From: Euptelea pleiosperma
Taxonomy: Eukaryota; Streptophyta; Magnoliopsida; Ranunculales; Eupteleaceae
DNA length: 64,000 bases
Assembly (NCBI GenBank): GCA_035048495.1
Contig: CM068549.1
Span: 14,665,103 to 14,729,102, forward strand
Direction of reading: 5' to 3'
Shown here one piece after another: positions 30,493 through 42,778 of this stretch (position 1 is the stretch's first letter; the number at the start of each line of letters is the position of its first letter). The notes under the pieces were generated by a model that did not search any database, was not told the origin of the DNA, and saw nothing but the letters and a program-made list of their open reading frames with translations. A program made the position numbers and the translations under genes.

Positions 30493-33389
30493 TGAAAATA
30501 GGGTTTTTCCGCGTCGTTGGTTACGAAAACCCTAGAATCAACAATTTTTGTAATTATCCGAATCTTGTTCACTCAAATCCTGCAAAAATCACAGGGTTTT
30601 ACAGTGGCTCGTGTCGGGTATCGTCCGCACTCGGGGTTAGTGTGCTTAATTCAAAGACATGAAATGACGGATTTTTATCAAGAAATTGCTCTGAAACTCA
30701 TGGATGGAAGGATGAGAATGGTGAGGTGGATTTTTAAAATATCATTCTTGACTTTTAGAGAGAGAAACTATTAAACTAATGTGAACAACAGAAAATGAGA
30801 AATTGCCAACTTAATAATGGAAAATTGAAGATTTATTTATTGAACGAAATTCAAATTACATTGCATAAACTAAGGGTAAAACAAAAATTTTAAATTAAGA
30901 AAAAGAGAAGAGAGAGAAAGGATGAAAGGGTGAAACCTAGTAAGCATGTAAAGTAGAGAGAGAAAAGACACTTAAGAGAGAGAAGAGATGGTAAGAGAGA
31001 GAAAATGAAAAGACAATGGGATCACCTTTGCAAACTCACCCGAATTGGATCGGTCAATGAAGAAGAGTGATTGGCTGATGATTGGCCATTTGATTGACCA
31101 TGATGTGCATCAAGTCATGGTTGAAGATGAGGATAGGGTTGTGCAAACTGTGAAGGAGAAGAACCCGATGGTTTGCAAGAATGCTACGGCCTGCTACCTT
31201 GCAGGTTGTGGCTTGTGGTGGCTGTGGGCTGGCCGATGAAGATCCACATGGTGAGAGGAAGTAGCAAGGAAGGGCTCACGGTGATGGTGCAGTGGCAACA
31301 CCAGCAATGGCGGAAAGTGATGGAGGCGATAGCAGAGGTGTGTAGCGACCACACAGGATCCAAGGAGGGAAGCTCACGGCTTCCTCCTTCTCTCTTCTCC
31401 TTCTCTTTTCTGGATTCTTTTCTCTTTTTTTTTTTTGTTTTGTTGTTGCTGCGATGTGCAGCAACGATGGTAGGAGCGGTGGTTGTGGCAGATCTGCAAC
31501 TTAAGAGTTGCAGATCGTATGGAGAAGGTTGGGGCGGAGGCTATGCAGCGTGGAGATGAGGGTGAAGGGGGCGGTGAAGTGAAGGCGGTGCTGCTAGTGC
31601 AGTGGCAGCAACAATGATGAAGGGGGGGGGGCGAGCTGGGCTTGCACTCCAGCAGGTTGGAGTCCTCTCCTCCTCTCTTCTCTTCTCTTCTCTCTTTCCT
31701 TTCTTTTTCTCTTTTTTTTTTTTTTTTTTTTGTTTTTTTGAGCAAAACGGACTGGAGTTGCAGGTTGCAACTCCAGCACGTTAGAGAGTGTGGGGGCGGT
31801 GGCTGGTGCACACCAGTCCAATGGAGGTAAGTCTAACGGCTTCCTCTCCTTCTTTTCTCCCTCTCTCCCTTTTTTTCTGGTTTTTTTTTTTTTTGCTTTG
31901 GGGAGAAGAGGAGGGAACGACTGAGGGTTCTTGAGAGGAGAACGTGGAAGAGAGGAGAGGTCTTGAGGGCAGTAGCCTTCTTGAGATCCTTGGACGTGTG
32001 GAGAGGAGATAGCAGGTTGCAGGTTGCAGGTTGCAGGCCAAAAATGGAGGACGGTTTCGAGGCAAGGGAGAGTGACGGCTTGGGATAAAAAATTAGAAAG
32101 TGAGTTGAGGGCCAGTGAGAACGGCTTGGGTTTTAGTTTTTATACATCTCCCCATCTTTCCCAAGCCATTCTCTCTAATATGATCAAATCTAATGGCCCA
32201 AAACACTCTTCTCTCCCCTCTTCTAGGACATGTCCAGCCACAATAAAATAAAGAATCTTTTTCTCAAATGCTTTCCAATCCCTCCAACCCTATTGGCATT
32301 CCAAAAAGATTTTCCTTCTATATTGAAAACAACACATGCCCTTTCTAGTTTAAAACCTATGTTCGTATTAGTTATGCTTTCTTAAAAATCAAGGTTTTCT
32401 AAAAGGCATTCATAATCTTTTCTTTCCAATTTTCTCTTACCATAAAAGAACAATTTAACCAAAAGATATTTTCCATTTTCAAAAGAAGATGTTTGAGAAA
32501 TCATTTTCCCTATTGCCATCTATAGAGCCGCAATCTTGTTGGCCATTGGATGAGAAGGAGATCATGTGGCAATTGTCGAATGATGAGGAATGGATGGTGA
32601 TGATTGGCTGAGGTAAGTCATGGGATGGGGTGACGGTGAGGGAGGAGAAGATCGGATGGTTAGGAGAATCTAATGGATATGAATGGAGATGATGGAGATC
32701 TAGTGGCGATCGGATGGTGAGCGGATGATTGGGCAGATAATCTGAATTATCCGACGGTCGGACAGATGATCGTATGGCTCAGATGATGATGATGAGGGCA
32801 CGTGGTGAGCGAAGGATGACCATAAGATGTGGAACTCAGGGTTTTAGAGAGAGGAGAGAGAAAATATTACAAAATAAAGGAGAAATGCTAATAGAGGGTC
32901 TTGAACCCTGGTCTTTGACTTGGTCTTCTGCATGCTTTACCAACTGAGTGAGTCCTCATCTTATGTTAGTTGATAAGCTTTAATGTCCTTAGTCTCTTCT
33001 TTTCTCTTGATTTTCTCTCAGGCTTTTTCGATTCTCTGGCTCTTCCTGTCTTCAGCCTACTTCTTCTTGTCTAAGTCCATTGGCTCTTTATGCTTTGATC
33101 AAAGGCTCTGGCAGTCAGTTGTGGGCCCACAATCCTTAAAATTCTCCAATCGGGTTTCCTGCGATAAAAGAAGCGAGTAATGAGACTTAATCAGAACGGC
33201 TTTATATCTAGACTTCCGAAAATGTGTTTAATGCATGCAAATATACCATTTCGTCCAGAAAAGTGTGTTCTACGCAACAGAAGATACTCTTACGTAGAAA
33301 AGTAGGTAAATAGAGTATTTTACGTAGGAGAATGCAATAACGCTAAAAGGATAATTGCTTAAAATAAGCACTTTTGAGCGAATATCACA
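30493..33389 (-). repeat. LTR3
   Basis: Nearly identical to LTR2. A visible variant is 'ctttcttaaaaatc' near 32380, where the other copies have 'ctttctaaaaaatc'. Confidence 0.75.
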
Positions 33390-35308
33390 ACCCCCAACCA
33401 GCATATTGCCAATCCTTGGCAATTAGTGCGAAGTAAATGAGCTTAAAAGGGTTCTGCACATGCTGCACACTTTTTCATATTAGCTCCGGGAAAACACCGT
33501 TCGTCAAATTATTGAATGGATGCAAAAACAGTTACATGCTAGCGAAGAGTTTGAAAGTTTTGGCAAGACTACAGACTGATAATCATGACCCAGAATAGTC
33601 AGACTCTGCGTTTGTGTGTGCTCAACATTCTCATCATCCGACAGTAAAGATTTCCAGATCACCTCTAAGTTTTTCTGCCTCGACCTCAAATCTCACATGT
33701 TTAGCACTCAGAATAGAATCACACAAGAAGGGTTTTCTTCTTTTCTCTCAATTTATATGTGAGGAGATGTATTTAAAAGAGGCAAAAGATCTCACATATG
33801 TTTTATTTGAAGGAAGGACATCTTTAACAGAAGAAGATCTCATGATTGGAATACCACTTCACTCGGGAACGTCAGATCAAACTCTATAGCTTCCCTTTCT
33901 CCAATCTCCACATTTTATGATCGTGCTATCCTAGAATCAAGTAGGACTTTCTTGGGTTGTAATGAGGCTTAGGTCAGGTGTAGAGAGATACAGGATTTCA
34001 AAGATCTTGAGAGGATATTGCCATTTTTTTGAATTTTTCCTGCGACGTAACACCATTATCTGGTTCTTTTTCCTTTTTTTTTTTTTGTATTTTTCTCTTT
34101 TTCTTGATATTTCTGAGACTGCTCAATTTCTTTTCAGCTCTTCTTCATACTTTCTTTCTATATTTTGTTTTTGGCTTGAACCACTTTTTTTTTCCTTTTG
34201 ATTCTTCTTCTTTACTTTTCTTTTTCACGGTACACCCACATCAGTTATTCTTTTGTCCATCTCAAAATAAGGGTAGCCAGTCATATTTCGTAGCTGGACT
34301 GGATTTTAGGTTGATGGGTTTGCAAAGAAAAGGCTTTTATAGAATGGCTCAAGGGGTTTCTAGTGAAGTATAATTCAGGTGAGTAAGAAGGCTGAATGGT
34401 TCAGAAAAATGGCCTAAATCATTTTCTAGGGTTTGCACTATCATGTATACTGTCTTGACTGGATATAGAGAAGGTTCTGTCGTAGTAATCCAATGTTGAT
34501 GTCGTTCCGAGTTTTATGATCGAAGCAAAAGATAATGAGATCTCTCAACGAATATTGCGGGCATGAAGAATAGTGAGTCATCTTGTGACTCAGAATTGTT
34601 GTATAACACTCTGAATTGATTAAAGGCTCGAAAGCTCACTGGGTTAGGTCTCCACAATTATTCTCGCAGGATCTCTAGAATTTCTAAACTTAGGATGACT
34701 CTGATATTGATAGTGTACAATTGTGCCGAATATGAGTTTTTCTGAGTTTTCAAACCTGCTGTAGTCACGCTTGAATTGACTCAACGCTAACTTTAAACAA
34801 AAATTGACATCCTCAATACTGACTTAACGGAGGTTTTCAGCTAATCAAAGTCAGGGTATTTGACACATTTTTTGAAATTCTAGAAAACTTTTGGAGAACA
34901 TCGGAAATCACTCTAAAAACAACTTTCTTCTTCTTTTTTTTTTTTTTTAATCAAAATGAAGACATGAGTTTTGGTAAATACCCACCCCCAACCAAAAGAC
35001 AGCACCGTCCTCGGTGCTCATGACCGGGACATAAAATGTTAAAAAATCGGTGATGATGATGCAAAGGATCAGGGAGGATGTTACCAAGTCAGCAGAAACT
35101 CGACAGTGTGTGGTACCTGATGATCGGAAGAATGAATGTACCTGCATTTCCAGAGATATAACAGTAATAACAAATGCATGAGACTCATGTACTCTAGGAA
35201 TACCGGAATTGCCTTTCCGAAAGCGCTAAGTTTTACGTCTTCAGCCAGACACAACGGGGGTGACAGGCACCCCCAACCAAGTTGGAGCACAGGAGACTGA
35301 GTGGATCA
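33390..35308 (-). other. Unit 3 non-coding 3' region
   Basis: Equivalent to 8817-10734. One poly-T run near 34190 is a base longer. No gene seen. Confidence 0.6.
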
Positions 35309-36466
35309 TCAGTCGACATAGACAGGATCGATGAGATCGATCTCAAAAGTCTGAATGAATAATACGTCAAGTTCATGGAACTGTTTAAGACGCTGGCCAT
35401 TTACCTGGAATGAGGAGTGATCCTTGGGATCCTCAATAGTGATTGCCCCAAAGGGTGTGACTGCTGTGACCGTATAAGGACCGGTCCACCTAGACTTCAA
35501 TTTCCCAGGGAAGAGATGAAGACGGGAATTATAAAGAAGGACCTTCTGTCCTGGATGGAACTCTTTCCTGAGGATGCTCTTGTCATGTATCCACTTCATT
35601 TTTGCTTTGTAATTCTTGGACAAGTTGTAGGCATCATTTCTGAGTTCTTCTAACTCATTCATTTGAAGTTTTCTCTCCTCCCCTGCAGAGTCGAGGTCGA
35701 AGTTGAGTTTCTTAATGGCCCACAGGGCACGATGTTCAATCTCTACCGGAAGATGACAGGGTTTCCCAAAAACCAGACGATAGGGAGACATATTGAGTGG
35801 GGTCTTGTAGGCGGTTCTGTATGCCCATAAAGCATCAGTGAGACGAGTAGACCAGTCTTTACGTGTGGTATTGACTGTCTTCTCCAAGATCTGCTTGATC
35901 TGACGATTAGAAACCTCCACTTGACCACTAGTCTGCGGATGATAAGCTAGGGCAACCTTATGGGTTACCCCATACTTTTTCATTAATTTCGCGAATATCC
36001 TATTGCAGAAATGGGTGCCCCCATCACTAATGATGGCCTTAGGGGTACCGAATCGGGCGAAGATGAACTCCTTTAGGAATTTGACCACTACTTTGTGGTC
36101 ATTGGTCTTGGTGGGAATGGCTTCTATCCATTTGGATACATAGTCTACCGCAAGGAGAATGTACTCAAAACCATAGGAAACTGGAAATGGGCCCATGAAG
36201 TCGATGCCCCAAATGTCAAATATTTCATCGACCTGGATGGGAGTTAGGGGCATCATGTTCCTCTGGGAGATGCGGCCTAGATGCTGGCAATTAGGACAGG
36301 TTTTGCTGTAGATGTGGGCATCTTTAAATAGTGTAGGCCAGTAGAATCCGCATTGCAAAACTTTTTCTGCAGTTTTCTTAGTACTGAAATGACCACCACA
36401 AGGTTGGTCATGACACGAGGACAAGATATTGAGTTGGTCCGACTCAGGGACACAGAGACGAATGAT
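35309..36466 (-). pseudogene. Unit 3 integrase segment
   Basis: Reads the same as unit 1, downstream of the shared TAG (36467-36469). Confidence 0.85.
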
Positions 36467-37240
36467 CTAGTCAGGACAGTATTTATACAAATAAGGGTCA
36501 TCCCAAGAGTAGTACTTAACTCTTGCTAGGAATTGGTTTTTGTCCTGTTTTGACCAGTGTGAAGGCATTTCTTCGGTGACAAGGTAGTTGACAATGTCAG
36601 CATACCAAGGATTAACAGAGATGGCGAACAGTTGTTCGTCTGGAAAGGTTTCAGGGATGGGCTGGGTGTCGAAGGATGACTCTAAAGTCAGTCTAGACAA
36701 GTGATCAGCCACTACATTCTCAGTTCCTTTTTTATCCTTAATCTCGAGGTCGAATTCCTGCAGTAAGAGAATCCATCGAATTAATCGAGGTTTGGTTTCC
36801 TTTTTCGACATGAGATAACGAAGGGCTGCATGATCAGTGTACACAACCACCTTAGTGGCTAAGAGGTACTGACGGAATTTATCAAGGGCGAAGACTACCG
36901 CCAAGAGTTCTTTCTCAGTGGTAGAGTAATTCATTTGGGCAGAGTTAAGAGTTTTGCTCGCGTAGTAGATCACGTGTGACCTTTTGTCAACTCTCTGCCC
37001 TAGAACAGCGCCTAACACGTAGTCAGAAGCATCGCACATTACCTCGAAAGGTAGAGTCCAATCTGGGGGACGGATAATGGGTGCAGTAGTGAGCTCAGAT
37101 TTGAGACGCTCAAATGCCTTGACACAGTCAGCATTAAAGTCGAAAGGACTATCTTTAGCTAGAAGATGGGACAGAGGTCGAGCGATTTGAGAGAAGTCCT
37201 TGATGAATCGCCTATAGAATCCTCCGTGTCCCAAAAAGGA
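36467..37240 (-). pseudogene. Unit 3 RNase H segment
   Basis: Same as unit 1 except Val for Ala in the CDASDY region. The cause is a CpG-to-CpA change at 37017 (a C-to-T transition on the coding strand). A second G-to-A difference at 36904 is silent. Confidence 0.85.
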
Positions 37241-38900
37241 TCAGATGTCACGCACGGACTTAGGAATGGGCAAGGTCGAGATGATATCGATTTTAGCTTT
37301 GTCGACCTCAATGCCCTGATGGGAAATGACATGTCCCAGAACAATGCCCTTCTTCACCATGAAGTGGCATTTCTCCCAATTGAGGACAAGTCGCTTGTCC
37401 TGACAGCGGTGAAGTACAAGCCCTAGATGGTTCAGACAGTCATCAAAGGATGACCCAAAGACTGAGAAGTCATCCATAAAGACTTCGAGGAATTTTTCCA
37501 CCATGTCAGAGAATATGCTCATCATACACCTTTGAAAGGTCGCGGGTGCATTGCAGAGGCCAAAGGGCATGCGCTTGTAGGCAAAAGTGCCAAAGGGACA
37601 GGTGAAAGTTGTCTTCTCGTGGTCCTCAGGGGCGATTGGTATTTGATTATACCCTGAGTAACCATCGAGGAAGCAGTAATAGGAATGACCTGCTAGTCTC
37701 TCCAACATCTGGTCGATGAAGGGTAAAGGAAAATGGTCCTTCCTAGTGTTGGTGTTGAGTCGTCGGTAATCGATGCAGACTCTCCACCCTTTCTTCAGGC
37801 GCTGGGTGACCATTTCCTTATGCTCATTTTCCACAACTGTGAATCCTGCCTTTTTAGGGACGACATGAATAGGACTCACCCATTTGCTATCGGAGATGGG
37901 GTAAATGATACCCGCATCTAACAGTTTAAGGACCTCGTCCCGGACTACATCCTTCAAGACGGGGTTCAACCTCCTCTGGTGTTCTCGAGAGGTTTTGGAT
38001 TCATCCTCAAGATAGATGTGATGTTGGCACACCGAGGGGTCTATGCCACGAATATCATCTATAGTCCAACCTATCGCAGATTTGTGCTCGTTGAGCAGCT
38101 CGAGAAGTTTTTTACGTTCACTCTCAGACAAAGCGGAAGTAATAATGACAGGGTAGGTTTCCTTAGGACCAAGATAGGCATAGGAAAGATCTGTTGGAAG
38201 TGGCTTGAGCTCCAATATTGGAGCAGATGGAGTAGAAATAGGTGTCACAGAAGACACGGATTGAAGAGGTATGACTTTAGTAGGTAAAGGAAGGATGGGT
38301 TCTCTGGCCATGGTTATCAGAGGCTCGAACTCGATGAGAGGAGCGGGGATCTCTATCAGTGGAGTAGTCTCCAAAAGATCATTGAGATCAGAAATAGCTG
38401 ACTCTGTTGCAAAGTCAGCTCCAAAGTGTTCTAGACACTGCTTAAGAATATCTTCGGTGGAGTCCGGGATTAGACTCTCAACGGCACACATTTCATCGGT
38501 CACTTCGCGATCGGCATCTTGTTGCATTAAACGAAAGATGTTGACCTCAGCTTTGAGGTTACCGAAAGCAATGGACATGTTTCCGTCCCGGCACCCGATG
38601 TGTGCGTTCGCGGTGGCAAGGAATGGACGGCCTAAGATGACCGGAATGCGGTTATCCTGACACGGCTCGGTGTCAAGAATGATAAAGTCCCACAGGATAA
38701 TAAAAGTCAGCGACTTTTACTAGGACATCTTCAATGATTCCTCTTGAAATCTTGATGGACTGATCAGCCAATTTCAGGGTGACATTAGTAGGCTTCATAT
38801 CTTTCAGTCCTAACTGCTGATATACCGAGAATGGTATGAGGTTGACGCTAGCCCCTAAATCTAGCAAGGCAGTGCAGCTAAAGTTGTCACCAATTTCACA
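37241..38900 (-). pseudogene. Unit 3 protease and reverse transcriptase segment, frameshifted
   Basis: As unit 1, but an extra C in the CCC at 38689-38691 shifts the frame inside protease, so DLGAS and RT lie in different frames. RT itself, with FMDD, is intact. The insertion lengthens a C run and could be a consensus error. Confidence 0.82.
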
Positions 38901-39122
38901 TTAGACAGTTGGGCTACCTAGATCCTTGTGTTTGATCACACTGTTGCGTTGAATGAACGCGGTAGCTTTTTCGGCCAAGAAGGCAGCTTTGGGTACATGC
39001 GTACGCCGCTTAACTGTGCACAAGTCCTTGAGGAATTTGGCATAGGAGGGAATTTGCTTGATAGCAAAAAGGAATGGGATATTGATCTGGACGTCTTTAA
39101 AGACGTCTAAGATCTCTGAGAA

Positions 39123-41065
39123 TTACTGATCCCGCTTATCTTGGACAAGTCTGTCCGGGAAGGGAGGCTTTACTCGACAAATGGATTTGTCTTTAGCATT
39201 CGATTTCTGCACAGGGATATCAGATGTTGGTGAAGAGGTGGAAGAAGCAGAGGTAGGATTGGTACGAGTTTCCTCTGTACGAGTGATGGGTGCTGGAGAT
39301 GGCACCGGTGGTGGTTGGACTCCCATGTCCACAGTTTTTCCAGATCGTAGGGTGGTTACAGCTTGCACCTCCCCTTGATAATTCTCATTCTGGCTTTGAG
39401 ATTGGGAACCGATCTCATATACTGCTCCTTTGGCATTTCCTTTTGGGTTGGCGATGAGTTGGCTAGGAAAGATCCCCTTAGCCTTCTCAGCTTCCAAGTT
39501 ACCTAGACGTTGCTCTAGACGAAGCATGGATTGCTGTTGCTGTTGCTCTAGGCGTTGCATAGATTGAGTAATGAGTTGAGCTAGAAGGTCCTCAATACCA
39601 GGTTTGGGGACCGACTGTTGGGGAGCAGCTAATGGGAGCTGAGACACCAATTCGCAACTCGAGCTCATCGGGGCATTATAGTTATAGGCGGAAGAATTAG
39701 TTGGGACAATCTGTTGGTTCTGAAAGTTCTGGGGAACTCTTTGCTGATTCTGAAATGTGCTCTGTTGTCCAGAGTATTGACTCTGTTGGAACTGCTGGTT
39801 CTGAGTAGATGGGTACTGATTCTGCTGATATTGTCCCTGATTGAATTGCCTATTGGGTTGATTGAACCCAGGAGGATACATGCCCTGAGGCTGACGCGGA
39901 GGTTGAGCTTGTGGTTGAGTAGACTGCGGCCTCCAAGAGAAGTTAGGGTGGTTTCTCGTGTCCGGATGATAAGATTGACTATACGAGTTCTGAGTGGGTG
40001 GTTTGTATGTGCTGAAAGCACAAACTTCTTCCTGAAGAGGATTAGACCATCCTTCATTCAAAGGACAATGCTCAGTAGTATGGGAGGGTTGCAGACAGAG
40101 GGTGCAGGATTCCATAGGGCTCTCGTGTCCCACATGCATGACTGGGGTAGATTGTTGAGTAGGTTTTTGTACAGACACAGCCAGTGCCGAGACTGACTTG
40201 CTCAACTCTTGAATGACAGATCGAAGCTCAGTATCAACTGTAGCATCATGTCCCTTGGTTGTCCTTTGGACTGAAGTGGTTCGACTGAACTCTGAGTCAT
40301 TCGTCCAATGTTGAGAGTTTTCTCCTAACTCTCCCAAGAATTTGTATGCATCGTCGGAGTTTGGTGCAGGAATTTTCCTTGGCACATTGACTCTACCATG
40401 GTCCGGGACTCATCAGTAAGTCCCTTATAGAAGACGTGGACAAGATTGCCCTTGTCGATGCTATGGTGGGGACACTTAGTCAGGTAGTCTTGGAATCTAT
40501 CCCATGCTTCAAAAAATTTCTCATCGGACTTCTGTCTAAAGTCCTGAATGAGTTGCTTCATTTGGTTGGTCCGAGTCATGGGGTAGAATTTAGACATGAA
40601 TTTGCCCACCAATTCTTTCCAACTGCTGATTGAATCAGCGGGTAAGGAGTAGAGCCAATCTGAGGCTCGGTCTTTGAGCGAGAATGGAAAAACTCGCAAA
40701 CGGACATTGTCATCATCGAGGTTCTGATTCTTGAAAAGTAGGATGACATGTTGGAATTCCCTAATATGGGAATATGGGTCTTCTCTTGGGAGACCACGAA
40801 AGGTAGGCAGCATTTGGATCGTCTGCGGTCTGATCTCAAACTGTACCGCCGTAGTAGGTGGGAGAATAATGCAAGTGGGCGGATTCGCAGAAATAGGGGC
40901 GAACGTCTCGATAAGAGGTCGTTCGACTGCCATGACTACAAAGGTAGTAGTACTGGGGGAGGCGGGTGGGGAAAGAGATGGGGAAGAATTCAGTGGAGGA
41001 TCCACTGTAGGTACGTGATTCTCAGATCGAACCAAGCGTTTGTTCGGACGATTCCAAACGGGCAT
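39123..41065 (-). pseudogene. Unit 3 Gag segment, frameshifted
   Basis: A missing G near 40352 splits Gag after the main gag domain; the remainder, with the CCHC knuckle, lies in a shifted frame. The terminal TAA lesion (39123-39125) is shared. Confidence 0.82.
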
Positions 41066-42761
41066 GCGCGAATGAAGCAAGCTCTATACTTGGCAAAAAG
41101 TTGCCAGAGAGGAACACTATCCTAAATGATGCACACCAAGCACAGATAATCCTATTCTAAGCAATCAGGATATATTTTAGGAATTATCTTTGTTAGTTTT
41201 GGGGCTAGAGTAGATTATGACAGTGGGCGGACCACTGGTTTATCTTTTAAACCGCCGGACTAACTGTTTTGCACTCAGAGGTTCTCACCAGGCTACACTC
41301 TTTAGAGAGAATCCTTTAGTACTAACTCTAGTTAACAACAAGGCAATCCGAAGCCTAGACAGACGTGCGGCACAATGGCTGACTTAAGTACGTCCCAGAC
41401 TAACCGGATTGGTCAAGTGTATAAGAAGAGTGTTCCCTCGGGTTAAGCTCGGGTTGATGCGTGTTCCTAGTCCACACGTAACTAACCGCCGAATAGTCCA
41501 AGATGCCACGTCGAGCTCAGTGTACTTGAGTAGCAGGGACTTATGGGTGTGTTAGACAACAGGGACCCGCGCTCGTGGTCTTATTTCGATTGGATGTTAA
41601 GCGGGTTCGCTTTGCGTGGATTTTTCCTCGAACACCGGGGCTAATTGGCTCTACTTCTTGATTCTTTTTAATTAAATGGAGCCTTGGGATCAAATCAGTT
41701 GGAATGATGAGGTGGGTGATGAAATCCCACCAGTTTCAATTGGAGCAGGGTCTGCTCTCTTAGAGTTGATTGATTAACGGCCACGCCACGCAAGTCGAAG
41801 AATATGGATGCGAAAGCAAATAGACAAGCGGCAATGAGTCACCCAATGGCGCAGTATCGCATTCAAGGTGAGGATAGAGACTTACCTCCCGTGGGCCACG
41901 CCACGGGGTCGCCTCCGTGGGTTAGAGAGGGTATCCTAATGGGCTTGGGCCCGACTCCACCTCTTTGAGCTTTCGCTCTCTACCCACACTGGATCGTGTT
42001 CCTGCAGAAACAGTTAGATCGCACGGTCTAGGTATGTGGGATTCTATTTGGAAGATCCTTGCCTTTTTAGGGTCACTGAACAAGCACTGAATTTAGGCAA
42101 GTTTTTGAATTAATTTCCAAATTCGAGATGGGTTAAAATTTAGGAATTCCCAGATTGGAAAATACCTAGATTGGAAAGTTTCCCGAACTGTGGAGATCTT
42201 CCAAGAAAGATTTGATTGCGAGATCCCTTATAATTTTTGGGAAATTTCCCAAAATTGAATTTCTGCTAGATTTGGGGTGTTTCCTTTTGCAGACTTTTCC
42301 AAATTCGGAAGATTTCTAAAGATAGAAATTCTTCTAAAGAGGAAACTTCTAAGAGGGGAAACCCTAATTTAGCAAAGTTTCAAGATTTTAGAATCTTTCC
42401 AAAAATCGTAAATCCTTGATTGGTGATTTCTAAAAATCTGCAGAATATAAAACCCTAATTTTTTGAATTTTGATTTTATATTTTTGTGGTAATTTCCACT
42501 TAATCTAGGGTTTCTAAAAAACCCTAGAACAAGATCTAGCAGTTATATGGAAAGCTGTAAAAGTCCTAAATTATTACAAATTGCACTCGGCCTTCCGAGG
42601 CATTAAAAATAGTAATTTAAAAACTGCTAAAAAAAATCCCTAAAAACACAAAATAGAATGTTTCCCGAAAAGGTCGGGCTGGCCAAATTGAGGCAGCTTT
42701 TCACTTCAGCAACTTTCCAATTCCGTCTTTACGTCCTTTTTTCGCACTCCCGAACACCCGA
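41066..42761 (-). other. Unit 3 5' leader
   Basis: Equivalent to 16492-18188 but with several one-base indels (near 41250, 41640, 41740, 41930 and 42070), mostly in homopolymers. Confidence 0.55.
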
Positions 42762-42776
42762 GCGGCAGCGGCGCCA
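42762..42776 (-). other. Primer-binding site, unit 3
   Basis: Same tRNA-Asp-type sequence as the other units. Confidence 0.8.
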
Positions 42777-42778
42777 TT